Positions 36,072-44,021 of a stretch of DNA of 64,000 nucleotides are shown here, in pieces. Below the pieces are notes generated by a model. The model saw only the letters and a list, made by a program, of their open reading frames with translations, was not told the origin of the DNA and made no database searches. Location: positions 248,001-312,000 of the forward strand of contig JABCZI010000005.1 of NCBI GenBank assembly GCA_013289765.1, read 5' to 3'. Numbering within the stretch: position 1 is the first letter of the stretch; the number at the start of each line of letters is the position of its first letter. The position numbers were made by a program, and so were the translations under genes. Origin of the DNA: Acidobacteriota bacterium. GTDB lineage: Bacteria > Acidobacteriota > Terriglobia > Terriglobales > Acidobacteriaceae.

Positions 36072-37394
36072 TTAGTGCGCTAGTGCCGCCATCTCCTCAG
36101 CCGCTCCCGCTTTTTCAAACGGACACGGCCTGCCCTCTAAATGATCTTCAAACTCGTTGCGGAATTTCTTCACGAACGCGATCGTCGGCATCGCGGCCGC
36201 ATCTCCCAGCGGACAGAACGTACGTCCCAGCATGTTCTCCGACAAATACTGCATGTTGTCGATGTCTTTCTTAACGCCGCCGCCGGCGTGAAAACGCATC
36301 AAGGTTTTCTTCAGCCAGTCCGTCCCCTCGCGGCAAGGGATGCACCATCCGCAACTCTCGTGCTGATAAAACTTCATCGTGCGCAGAGCAAATTTCACCA
36401 TGCACTGCGCGTCGTCGATTACCACCACGCCGCCCGAACCCAGCATCGATCCAGCCTTCGCGACCGAATCGAAATCCATGTTGATGTCAATCTCGTCGGC
36501 AGTGAGACACGGCGTCGACGAACCGCCCGGCACAACCGCCTTCAATTTCCGCCCGCCGGGAATGCCGCCCCCAACTTCGTAAATCATCTTCTTCAAGCTG
36601 TAGCCCATGGGCAATTCGTAAACGCCCGGCTTCGCCACATTCCCGCTGAGGCAGAACAGCCGCGTCCCGCCATTTTTCGGCGGACCGATCTTCGCGTACC
36701 ACTCCGCTCCTCCCAGCATGATGTGAGGCACGCTCGCCAGAGTCTCTGCATTGTTAATCACCGTCGGACCGCCCCACAGACCAACCACAGCAGGGAAGGG
36801 AGGCCGAATGCGCGGAATCCCGCGCTTGCCCTCGAGCGATTCCATCAGCGCCGATTCTTCTCCAACTTCGTAAGCGCCTGCGCCGCCGTGCCAGAAAATA
36901 TCCAGATCGCGGCCGCTCCCAAAAATATTCTTTCCGGCGAAGCCTTTGGCGTAAGCATCACGAATCGCCTTCTGCATGATCACCGACAAGTATCGATACT
37001 CGCCGCGAATGTAGATATACCCGCTGGCCGCGCCCACCGCCAGCGCGGCAATCATCACCCCTTCAATCACGGCGTGCGGATCGTGTTCGAAAATCAGCCG
37101 GTCTTTACACGTTCCAGGCTCGCTCTCATCCCCGTTGCACAAAACATACTTCGGCTTCGCAGATTGCTTGGGAACGAATGACCATTTCATCCCCGTCGAG
37201 AATCCCGCACCGCCGCGTCCACGCAATCCCGAATTCTTAACTTCATTAATGATGGCGTCCGGTTCCATGCCAAGCGCCTTCTGCACGGCCTTGTAGCCGT
37301 CCAGTTCGAGATAGCGGTCGATGTTGGTCGCGCCCTGGCCAAAGCGCCGGGTCACGACCTTAACCTCGTCGGGATGTGAAACTAAAGATGCCAT
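36072..37394 (-). CDS. nuoF: NADH-quinone oxidoreductase subunit F
   Basis: A 440-residue subunit that binds NADH and FMN, the electron entry point. L-R-G-R-G-G-A-G-F-S-T-G-M-K-W is the NADH site; G-A-G-A-Y-E-V-G-E-E-S-A-L the FMN region; and E-S-C-G-W-C-I-P-C-R-E-G with a later C-P-L the N3 [4Fe-4S] ligands. I chose ATG at 37394 (M-A-S-L-V-S-H); upstream codons fall inside an intercistronic hairpin. 28 bases separate it from nuoG. Confidence 0.96.
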   Translation of the reverse strand: MASLVSHPDEVKVVTRRFGQGATNIDRYLELDGYKAVQKALGMEPDAIINEVKNSGLRGRGGAGFSTGMKWSFVPKQSAKPKYVLCNGDESEPGTCKDRLIFEHDPHAVIEGVMIAALAVGAASGYIYIRGEYRYLSVIMQKAIRDAYAKGFAGKNIFGSGRDLDIFWHGGAGAYEVGEESALMESLEGKRGIPRIRPPFPAVVGLWGGPTVINNAETLASVPHIMLGGAEWYAKIGPPKNGGTRLFCLSGNVAKPGVYELPMGYSLKKMIYEVGGGIPGGRKLKAVVPGGSSTPCLTADEIDINMDFDSVAKAGSMLGSGGVVVIDDAQCMVKFALRTMKFYQHESCGWCIPCREGTDWLKKTLMRFHAGGGVKKDIDNMQYLSENMLGRTFCPLGDAAAMPTIAFVKKFRNEFEDHLEGRPCPFEKAGAAEEMAALAH

Positions 37395-37396
37395 TG

Positions 37397-37474
37397 TTGA
37401 TTTTTGATTTCTGATTGTTGATTGAACGACCCAAACCTTGATCTTCCAATCAACAATCAGCAATCAAGAATCAG
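37397..37474. repeat. Long hairpin between nuoE and nuoF
   Basis: The 28-base arms at 37397-37424 and 37447-37474 pair with about three mismatches around a 22-base loop. Both arms are built from GATT/TTGATT-like units. It occupies almost the whole gap and could set nuoE/nuoF mRNA stability or reduce read-through; no T-run makes it a classic terminator on the minus strand. Confidence 0.75.
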
Positions 37475-37481
37475 AAACTGT

Positions 37482-37958
37482 CTATGCCTTCATCCTGCAC
37501 TCGTCGAGAACCTTATCCATTTTTTCCGTCGTCAAGTTCTCGTGAAAATCGTAATTCACCTGCGCCGCCGGAGCCCAACTGCACGCCCCAATGCACTCCA
37601 CTTCTTCCAGCGAAAACAAACCATCCGGAGTCGTTCCCTTATGCCCCACACCCAATTTCTTCGCGCAATGCTGCAAAATTTCTTCGCCCCCTCGCACCAG
37701 ACAGCTGATGTTGGTGCAGACCTGGACGTTAAACTTTCCGCGCGGCTTCGTCGTCAGCATCGAGTAGTAGCTGATCACGTTTCGAACTTCGAGCTCGGTC
37801 AAGTCGAGCCGTCCCGCCAACTCCGCGATTACCTCGTCCGACAAAAACCCAACCTCATCCTGCGCATAAAGCAGCGTAGGCACCAGGGCCGACCGCTTCG
37901 TCGGATAGTGCGGCACCATCTCCGCGAACCTTGCTTCGAATTGATCAGAAAATTTCAT
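37482..37958 (-). CDS. nuoE: NADH-quinone oxidoreductase subunit E
   Basis: A 158-residue thioredoxin-like [2Fe-2S] subunit. The four ligands are visible in V-C-T-N-I-S-C and E-C-I-G-A-C. The helical N-terminus (A-L-V-P-T-L-L-Y-A-Q-D-E-V-G-F-L) is typical. It stands 179 bases after nuoD, the widest gap in the cluster, and 87 bases before nuoF. Confidence 0.96.
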   Translation of the reverse strand: MKFSDQFEARFAEMVPHYPTKRSALVPTLLYAQDEVGFLSDEVIAELAGRLDLTELEVRNVISYYSMLTTKPRGKFNVQVCTNISCLVRGGEEILQHCAKKLGVGHKGTTPDGLFSLEEVECIGACSWAPAAQVNYDFHENLTTEKMDKVLDECRMKA

Positions 37959-37964
37959 TAGCGT

Positions 37965-38114
37965 TCAGGAGCGATTCTCGGCCTCACTTAATTTGCTGGT
38001 GCGCTTCGACCTCACAGGCCTATTCCCTTTCCATCAAATCGGGCATCCGCGTGTGCCCCTGTATTTATGCCCTCTGGAACAAGTCTTCCATCCTCTTCGA
38101 TTTGCTTTCGGCAT
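37965..38114 (-). pseudogene. Tiny zinc-knuckle-like ORF with in-frame TGA
   Basis: A frame in the nuoD-nuoE gap starts at ATG 38114. It reads through R-G-W-K-T-C-S-R-G-H-K-Y-R-G to G-C-P-I, meets TGA at 38034-38036, then continues W-K-G-N-R-P and about 17 more codons to a second TGA at 37965-37967. I recall small bacterial zinc-binding proteins with K-T-C-S-x-G-H and C-P-x-C-W motifs; here the TGA falls exactly where the last cysteine is expected. Either the gene is broken by a Cys-to-stop change, the short 26-residue product is used, or (least likely) the TGA is read as selenocysteine. No strong ribosome-binding site. Confidence 0.4.
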
Positions 38115-38137
38115 GGCGATATCGGAGAACGCACGAA

Positions 38138-39343
38138 CTATCGGTCTATTTCTCCTAATACAATATCAATACTCCCAATCGCCGCCACCACATCCGCAAT
38201 CAATCCGCCTTCGCACATTTTCGGCAGCGTCTGCAAATTCGCCAGGCACGCCGCCCTCATATGCACACGATACGGTTTTGCCGTTCCGTCGCTCACGATG
38301 TAGTAGCCCATCTCGCCGCGTGGCGATTCCACCGCCTGGTACACCTCGCCTGCCGGAACCGCGAAGCCTTCGGTAATAATCTTGAAGTGGTAGATCAGCG
38401 CTTCCATCTGCGTCTTCATCTTTTCGCGGTCGGGCAGCACAATGCCAGGAGCATCCGCCTTGATCGGTCCTTCCGGCATGCCGTCAAGAGCTTGCCGCAC
38501 AATTTTGTTCGACTCGCGCAGTTCCCGCACTCGGCACATATAGCGCGCGAACACGTCGCCTTCCTGCGACACCGGAACCTCGAATTTGAAATTCTCATAT
38601 CCCGAGTACGGCATGTCGCGGCGCAGATCAAAGTCGACGCCGCTTCCGCGCAGCGTCGGGCCGCTCGCCCCCAGCGAAATCGCGTCTTCCGCAGTCATCC
38701 GCGCCACGCCCTTGGTTCGCATCATCCAGATCGGATTTCCCGTCAGCAGATTTTCATATTCATCCACCTTACTGGGAAACCGCCCGGAAAACTCGCGCAC
38801 CCTCTCAAAGAATCCCAATGGCGGTTCCAGAGCAATGCCGCCCACGCGGAAGTACGACGTCATCATGCGCTGTCCGCTGATCATCTCAAAAATCTTCAGG
38901 ATTTCTTCGCGCTCCCGGAAGCAATACAAAAATACCGTCATCGCGCCAATATCCAGCGCATGCGTGCCCAGCCACACCAGATGCGAATTCATGCGCGTCA
39001 ATTCATTCATCAGCACGCGCATCCACTGCGCCTTCGCAGGAATCTCCAGCCCCAACAATTTTTCCACGGCCAGCACGTAACACAAATTGTTGGTCATGGG
39101 GCACAAATAATCGATGCGGTCGGTCAGCGGCACCACCTGCTGATAAAACTTCGCCTCGCAGGTTTTTTCGATTCCCGTGTGCAGGAAGCCAATGTCGGGC
39201 ATGATCCGCACCACGGTCTCGCCATCGATTTCCAACAACACGCGCAGCACTCCGTGCGTCGACGGATGCTGCGGCCCCATATTCAGGATCATCGTGCGAT
39301 CCTGCCCGGGCTCCAGTACTGGCGTAGGTGTCAGATGCGCCAT
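38138..39343 (-). CDS. nuoD: NADH-quinone oxidoreductase subunit D
   Basis: A 401-residue 49-kDa subunit forming part of the quinone-binding cavity. N-M-G-P-Q-H-P-S-T-H-G-V-L-R near residue 22 is the hallmark; D-I-G-F-L-H-T-G-I-E-K, H-L-V-W-L-G-T-H-A-L-D-I-G-A and the C-terminal I-D-I-V-L-G-E-I-D-R also fit. Starts two bases after the nuoC stop. Confidence 0.97.
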   Translation of the reverse strand: MAHLTPTPVLEPGQDRTMILNMGPQHPSTHGVLRVLLEIDGETVVRIMPDIGFLHTGIEKTCEAKFYQQVVPLTDRIDYLCPMTNNLCYVLAVEKLLGLEIPAKAQWMRVLMNELTRMNSHLVWLGTHALDIGAMTVFLYCFREREEILKIFEMISGQRMMTSYFRVGGIALEPPLGFFERVREFSGRFPSKVDEYENLLTGNPIWMMRTKGVARMTAEDAISLGASGPTLRGSGVDFDLRRDMPYSGYENFKFEVPVSQEGDVFARYMCRVRELRESNKIVRQALDGMPEGPIKADAPGIVLPDREKMKTQMEALIYHFKIITEGFAVPAGEVYQAVESPRGEMGYYIVSDGTAKPYRVHMRAACLANLQTLPKMCEGGLIADVVAAIGSIDIVLGEIDR

Positions 39344-39345
39344 CT

Positions 39346-39843
39346 TTAGCGGTAGCCCTCCACCGGATAATCTTTGCGCAAAGGATGGCCTTCCCAGTCT
39401 TCCGGCATCAACAGCCGCCTCAAATAAGGATGTCCCGTAAAGCGAATCCCGAACAGATCGAAAACTTCGCGCTCAAAATAGTTTGCCCCGGGCCAGAGCG
39501 CCGTCAGCGACTCGACCGTAGGGCTTGCGCTGTCGAGCCGAACTTTCAACCGCACTCGCTCCTTCTTAGCAATCGATAGAAGGTGATAGACCACCTCAAA
39601 CCTGGGCTCGGCCGGATACCAATCCACGCAAGTAATGTCCGAAAGAAAAGTGAAGTCGCACTTCGCGTCGTCGCGCAGCAGCGCGCAAGCCTCGCGAATG
39701 TTCGAGCCATCGACGGAGATACTCATCTCGTCGCGGTCAAATTTCACGCCCACGACCGCACTCGGATTCCAAGCTAGTAGTCGAGCGACGGCCGGATGCC
39801 CCTTCAATTGCTCAAGATCGGTAATGGCGGCAGCCAACTTCAT
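39346..39843 (-). CDS. nuoC: NADH-quinone oxidoreductase subunit C
   Basis: A 165-residue 30-kDa subunit. F-E-V-V-Y-H-L-L-S, W-P-G-A-N-Y-F-E-R-E-V-F-D-L-F-G-I-R-F and G-H-P-L-R-K-D-Y-P-V-E-G-Y are diagnostic. Its ATG overlaps the nuoA stop (ATGA), so nuoA and nuoC are directly fused in the transcript and the nuoB gene that normally lies between them is missing. It is a separate subunit, not a CD fusion. Confidence 0.95.
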   Translation of the reverse strand: MKLAAAITDLEQLKGHPAVARLLAWNPSAVVGVKFDRDEMSISVDGSNIREACALLRDDAKCDFTFLSDITCVDWYPAEPRFEVVYHLLSIAKKERVRLKVRLDSASPTVESLTALWPGANYFEREVFDLFGIRFTGHPYLRRLLMPEDWEGHPLRKDYPVEGYR

Positions 39844-40238
39844 GGGCGCACGCTCCGCCGCGACTTCTCCGGACCCCAATCCAACACGCCCTTCTTCCAC
39901 ACATAAAAAAAGCCCACCAGAACGATCCCGATATACACGAACATCTCCCCTAAACCGAAGTGCTTAAGGTCGCGCAAAATGATCGCCCAGGGATACAGGA
40001 AAACTGCCTCTACATCGAACAGAATGAACAGCATAGCGACCAAGTAGAATTTGACCGGAAAACGCCCTCGGGCGTCGCCAATCGGGGCCATGCCCGATTC
40101 ATAAGGCGACATCTTGGCGCGGGTTGGTTTACGCTGTCCGATTAGCCATGAAAGCGAGATAATTGCAGTCGCAATGCCGCCCGCAAGCAAAATATGGATC
40201 AAAAACGGCAGGTACCGAGCGAAGTAATTGTCGGGCAT
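39840..40238 (-). CDS. nuoA: NADH-quinone oxidoreductase subunit A
   Basis: A 132-residue three-helix membrane subunit, first gene of the cluster. P-Y-E-S-G-M-x-P-x-G-D-A-R-G-R-F-P-V-K-F-Y-L-V-A-M-L-F-I-L-F-D-V-E is the NuoA signature region. The ribosome-binding site before the ATG is weak. The 235-base AT-rich gap upstream should hold the operon promoter; I could not assign hexamers with confidence. Confidence 0.95.
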   Translation of the reverse strand: MPDNYFARYLPFLIHILLAGGIATAIISLSWLIGQRKPTRAKMSPYESGMAPIGDARGRFPVKFYLVAMLFILFDVEAVFLYPWAIILRDLKHFGLGEMFVYIGIVLVGFFYVWKKGVLDWGPEKSRRSVRP

Positions 40239-40473
40239 AGGAGAGGCTATATATAATTCGCGCCAAGCATCACTTAAACGTTCTAGATTAGGTGCTGGTA
40301 AGCAGGAGTGTCAAGGGAGCAAAGAACAATTTAGCAATTCTGCGATCGGGAACTTTGTTAATTCAGAATCATAATTGAGAATCAAAGACGCGTTTGCAGC
40401 CCGTACTCTGCGCGCTCCTGCTTTTTCAATTGCGAAATGACCCGATCACACAATTACTCAATTAAAAATTCTT

Positions 40474-41058
40474 ATGATTTTCGGATTTAACACCGACGTG
40501 AAGCATGGCGACACCATCTACCACGTGCAGAGCGAAGCCCGCGAGAGCGAGAAGTTGCTCCAGACGCAAGTCTTCGTGCGCGGCAGATGCATCGGCAAGA
40601 AAGCGATTTCCTATGCCACATCGGCCGCCGAGACTGGCTTTGGCGATCCTCAAAAAGAGCAACTGTTGCGCGATCAGCATCGCCTCGTGCTCGAATCAAT
40701 TAAGGAAGGCAAGCTAGACGCTGTTTTGGATAAAGCAGAGAGCGACACCTTGGCCGCCATCAAGCAACTGGATGTGCAATGGGAGAATGCCTCCTCCGTT
40801 CATACCAACCGGAATCTCACCATGCAGCTGCACGTCACCGAGGCTGGCGCCGCCGTTCCCAAGGCGCGTCTCACTTTCCGCTTCGCCCGCCCCGATGCCG
40901 CTCCTTTCTATACTCAAGCTGTTACCGATGCCGGAGGCAATGCCCAAATCTCTGTCGAGGTAGATGAATCCGCTCTGCCCGATTCGTCCGTGATGGTGCA
41001 AGCCAATCACGAAGGCCGCACCGTGACCCGCAAATTCGCCTTGCGCAAAGCCGAATAG
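40474..41058 (+). CDS. Conserved protein of unknown function with C-terminal Ig-like fold
   Basis: A 194-residue protein without signal peptide or membrane segment. The N-terminal half starts F-G-F-N-T-D-V-K-H-G-D-T-I-Y-H-V-Q-S-E and contains a charged helical region. The second half (about 105-190) reads like a beta-sandwich of the carboxypeptidase-regulatory type (L-H-V-T-E-A-G-A-A-V-P-K-A, T-D-A-G-G-N-A-Q-I). I believe this arrangement recurs in Acidobacteriota, but I know no function. Divergent from nuoA across a 235-base gap; no clear ribosome-binding site before the ATG. Confidence 0.7.
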   Translation: MIFGFNTDVKHGDTIYHVQSEARESEKLLQTQVFVRGRCIGKKAISYATSAAETGFGDPQKEQLLRDQHRLVLESIKEGKLDAVLDKAESDTLAAIKQLDVQWENASSVHTNRNLTMQLHVTEAGAAVPKARLTFRFARPDAAPFYTQAVTDAGGNAQISVEVDESALPDSSVMVQANHEGRTVTRKFALRKAE

Positions 41059-41179
41059 AGACTGAAGGTCTCGTTTCATATCCCCCCGGAACGGGCCATT
41101 GTAGTAGCTCGGAAATGGAATACACTTCCCCCGGTCGTCCGGCTTCGCACCACCATAAGAAGTCGGACGAGAGGACGAG

Positions 41180-43048
41180 ATGACTTTGCGCGCATTACTT
41201 GCGGTGGCCACGGTGTCGCTCTTCCTCTCGGCCTGCGGCGGAAACAACAGCAGAAGCATCACGTCCCCGCCCCCGGCCCCGGTCACTTACACCATCGGCG
41301 GTACCGTCTCAGGCCTTTCAGGTACAGGGCTGGTTTTGCAGGACAATGGCGGCGACAATCTGCCAGTCAATGCGGCCGGGACGTTCACCTTCCCCACCTC
41401 AATCGTCAGCGGCGGAGCCTACAGCGTCTCAGTTCTCACTCAGCCTTCCAGTCCGGCGCAGACCTGCTTGGTAACGAACGGTAGCGGGAAGGCCACCGCC
41501 AATGTCACAAACGTTAACGTCGCCTGCGCCTACACTATCGGCGGTACCGTCTCAGGCCTTTCTGGCGCGGGCTTTGTGCTGCAAAATAATGCCGGAAATA
41601 ACCTTACAGTCCAGATGAATGGAGGCTTTACCTTTAGCGCACCGCTTGCGAGTGGCGGAAATTATGATGTCACGGTTTTCACCCAGCCTACTCATCCAGC
41701 ACAAACCTGCTTGGTGACGAGCGGCAGCGGAATGGCCAATGCAAATATCACGAGCGTCCAGGTCGCCTGCACTACGACCCAAACTCCCCAATGGACTTGG
41801 GTGAACGGCTCTACCATCATCAACCAGCCGGGGACTTACGGCACTCAGGGCACCGCTGCCCCCGCGAACGTTCCCGGAGCCCGCGACGGCGCAGTCAGTT
41901 GGACCGATACGGCCGGAAACCTCTGGCTCTTCGGCGGCGCCAGTGCTCTCGGCGGCGCGTTCAACGATCTGTGGCAATACAGTTCCGGGGAATGGACCTG
42001 GATCGCCGGCGCGAACGTGACTGGGCAAGCGGGCACCTACGGAACCCAGGGCGTCGCTGCCCCCGGCAATGTTCCCGGCGCGCGGGCCGGCGCTGTCACT
42101 TGGACTGATGCGGGTGGAAACCTCTGGCTCTTTGGCGGTTACGACGGCAATACTAATAATAATTGGTTCAACGACCTATGGAAGTACAGCGCGGGCGAAT
42201 GGACCTGGGTGAGCGGGGCGAACACTTCTAATCAGAACGGGACCTACGGCACGATGGGCACCGCGGCTCCCCTTAATGCCCCGGGGGCACGATGGGAGGC
42301 CGTTAGTTGGATCGATGCCGCCGGAAATCTATGGCTCTTCGGTGGAAACGGCTTCGATTCCACCGGAACATTCGCCAGCCTTAACGACCTATGGAAATAC
42401 CAAGCCGGGCAATGGACCTGGATGAGTGGCTCAAACCTTGCCAGCCAATCAGGAACCTACGGCACTCAAGGCGTGGCTGCCACCGGCAACGTTCCCGGTG
42501 CCCGTAGCCTTGCCGTTAGTTGGATCGATCCGGCTGGAAACCTTTGGCTCTTCGCTGGAAATGGCGATAACTCCGCAGGGACAAACCCAGTCCTCAACGA
42601 CTTGTGGAAGTACAGCGCCGGCGAATGGACATGGGTCAGCGGCTCGAATGTAGTCAACCAATCAGGAACCTATGGCACCCAGGGAATCGCTGCTGCGGGC
42701 AATGTTCCCGGCGCGCGAAGCGCCCCTATTGGTTGGGCCGACGCGGCTGGGAATCTCTGGCTCTTTGGCGGGGGTGGTTACGACTCTACCGGTCAGGGCG
42801 GGAAGCTCAACGACCTGTGGGAGTACAGTTCCGGAGAATGGGCTTGGATGGGCGGACAGAACATTGTGAATCAAGGGGGCAGCTACGGAACTCAGGGAAT
42901 CGCCGCGCCGGGTAACATTCCGGGATCGCGATCGGGCGGCGTCGGTTGGGTGGATGCGGCCGGAAATTTCTGGCTCTTTGGTGGCGCGGGTCTGGACTCA
43001 TCCGTAACTGCCGGCGGCCTGAACGATCTCTGGGAGTATCAACCCTGA
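41180..43048 (+). CDS. Kelch-repeat lipoprotein
   Basis: A 622-residue exported lipoprotein. The lipobox L-S-A-C is at residues 17-20 and a short Ser/Pro linker follows. Two near-identical domains of about 82 residues (each starting Y-T-I-G-G-T-V-S-G-L-S-G and ending in C-L-V-T...V-A-C) come next. From about residue 206 there are six kelch-like repeats of about 65-70 residues, each with G-T-Y-G-T-Q-G, P-G-A-R, G-N-L-W-L-F-G-G and N-D-L-W-x-Y, closing as one six-bladed propeller. It is probably a surface or periplasmic adhesion or carbohydrate-contact protein. The near-identity of repeats at the DNA level points to recent internal duplication. GAGGA precedes the ATG. Confidence 0.9.
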   Translation: MTLRALLAVATVSLFLSACGGNNSRSITSPPPAPVTYTIGGTVSGLSGTGLVLQDNGGDNLPVNAAGTFTFPTSIVSGGAYSVSVLTQPSSPAQTCLVTNGSGKATANVTNVNVACAYTIGGTVSGLSGAGFVLQNNAGNNLTVQMNGGFTFSAPLASGGNYDVTVFTQPTHPAQTCLVTSGSGMANANITSVQVACTTTQTPQWTWVNGSTIINQPGTYGTQGTAAPANVPGARDGAVSWTDTAGNLWLFGGASALGGAFNDLWQYSSGEWTWIAGANVTGQAGTYGTQGVAAPGNVPGARAGAVTWTDAGGNLWLFGGYDGNTNNNWFNDLWKYSAGEWTWVSGANTSNQNGTYGTMGTAAPLNAPGARWEAVSWIDAAGNLWLFGGNGFDSTGTFASLNDLWKYQAGQWTWMSGSNLASQSGTYGTQGVAATGNVPGARSLAVSWIDPAGNLWLFAGNGDNSAGTNPVLNDLWKYSAGEWTWVSGSNVVNQSGTYGTQGIAAAGNVPGARSAPIGWADAAGNLWLFGGGGYDSTGQGGKLNDLWEYSSGEWAWMGGQNIVNQGGSYGTQGIAAPGNIPGSRSGGVGWVDAAGNFWLFGGAGLDSSVTAGGLNDLWEYQP

Positions 43049-43131
43049 TTAGAAATCAGTTCCGATTCGCGAGCTCCCACGGCCTGCTAAACTAACTCTG
43101 ATCCGCCTGTCGCGACGAAATTGCATCTACG

Positions 43132-43353
43132 ATGAAACTGCAAATCAACGGGGAAGATCACGTTTTAGCGGACCCTGTTCCTCCCATCAGTTTTTCCCTC
43201 GTAACCCTGATCGAATCGCTCAACATGAAGCCCGACCGCGTAGCTGTCGAACTCAACCACGCCATCGTGCCGCGTGACCGCTGGTCTGAGACGCTGCTGA
43301 AAGACGGCGATCGCCTGGAAATTGTCCACTTCGTCGGCGGCGGCCGCGAATAA
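43132..43353 (+). CDS. thiS: Sulfur carrier protein ThiS
   Basis: A 73-residue ubiquitin-like sulfur carrier for the thiazole half of thiamine. The fold signature is visible in [17 protein letters not shown] and [14 protein letters not shown]. In working ThiS the protein ends in Gly-Gly, which is adenylated and thiocarboxylated; here two residues (R-E) follow the glycines, so either they are trimmed or the family tolerates them. A possible E1 partner is the ThiF-like gene at 15.1-16.2 kb; thiD is at 54.1 kb, so thiamine genes are scattered. Confidence 0.85.
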   Translation: MKLQINGEDHVLADPVPPISFSLVTLIESLNMKPDRVAVELNHAIVPRDRWSETLLKDGDRLEIVHFVGGGRE

Positions 43354-43355
43354 CC

Positions 43356-43391
43356 CCAAGGTTTCATCCCGAGCGAAGCGAGGGACCTTGG
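43356..43391. terminator. Hairpin downstream of thiS
   Basis: CCAAGGT (43356-43362) pairs with ACCTTGG (43385-43391), with an inner CCC/GGG, followed by TTTCCC. It may terminate thiS transcription, though the repeat-like core (CCCGAGCGAAGCGAGGG) also suggests a dispersed extragenic element. Confidence 0.45.
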
Positions 43392-43449
43392 TTTCCCTTG
43401 CAGTAATCCTCCCTGCACTCTTCTAGTTAACCCACCTACGCGAATCTTA

Positions 43450-43477
43450 TTGACACCCACCAACTTCTATCTAGAAT
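43450..43477 (+). promoter_or_regulatory. Sigma-70-type promoter of the MerR gene
   Basis: TTGACA (43450-43455) and TAGAAT (43472-43477) with a 16-base spacer, the best promoter match in the window. Transcription would start near 43484, which rules out the in-frame ATG at 43476 as the start. Confidence 0.65.
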
Positions 43478-43513
43478 GTTTCAAACATTCGACTCACGAA
43501 TTGTTTCAAACAT
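43475..43513. promoter_or_regulatory. Twin palindromes, putative MerR-family operator
   Basis: AATGTTTCAAACATT (43475-43489) and TTGTTTCAAACAT (43501-43513) share the core GTTTCAAAC, 25 bases centre to centre, and overlap the -10 and transcription start. This is the expected place for autorepression. Confidence 0.55.
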
Positions 43514-43517
43514 AATC

Positions 43518-43991
43518 ATGCCAGACCGCTTTCCATCGCAAGAGGTAATCGCTCTAACCGGCGTCACCGCCCGCCAGCTCCAGTGGTGGGATGAGCGCGG
43601 CGTCGTCAAACCTGAGCGCGAAGGACACCGCCGCCTCTACTCGATGCAAAACGTCCTCGAAATGGCGGTGATCTGCGAACTCCGCCGCAAAGGCTTTTCC
43701 CTGCAGGGCGTCCGCAATGTGATGCGGTTCCTGCAACGCGAGTTCGGCAAAGGCCTCGGCGAAATCGTGGGCCGCAACTCCGACGTGCATCTATTAACCG
43801 ACGGCACGCATCTTTATCTGGAAACTTCGGCGCGGCAGATTGTGGACATCCTCAAGAATTCGAAGCAGCCCATTTTGGGTATTTGCCTCAGCGATGCGGT
43901 TCGGCAGGTTCGAGCTGAGGTGGTTGCAAGGAAGGCGAGTACTTCCGTAATAGCGTCGGCGGAGCGCCGGCGTGCTAGAAAGGCTTCGTAG
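43518..43991 (+). CDS. MerR-family transcriptional regulator
   Basis: A 157-residue DNA-binding regulator. The N-terminal winged helix-turn-helix (about residues 5-75) includes L-T-G-V-T-A-R-Q-L-Q-W-W-D-E-R-G-V-V-K-P and R-R-L-Y-S; a helical dimerisation region follows. The C-terminal part lacks the cysteine set of metal sensors and is not a known drug-binding domain, so the effector is unknown. ATG at 43518 is preferred over 43476 because the latter lies within the -10 region. Probably autoregulated through the palindromes just upstream. Confidence 0.85.
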   Translation: MPDRFPSQEVIALTGVTARQLQWWDERGVVKPEREGHRRLYSMQNVLEMAVICELRRKGFSLQGVRNVMRFLQREFGKGLGEIVGRNSDVHLLTDGTHLYLETSARQIVDILKNSKQPILGICLSDAVRQVRAEVVARKASTSVIASAERRRARKAS

Positions 43992-44021
43992 GCACAAGTT
44001 GTGGGTCCACAGGAGGAAAGT

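Noticed and set aside
37990-38036. Bacterial SECIS element after the TGA of the small ORF
   Set aside because: Only a 4-bp GGCC/GGTC stem with one wobble pair can be drawn at a suitable distance, which is too weak to support recoding.
38261-39349. Plus-strand frame of about 360 codons opposite nuoD
   Set aside because: Arg/His-rich antisense shadow of nuoD without start signal or motif.
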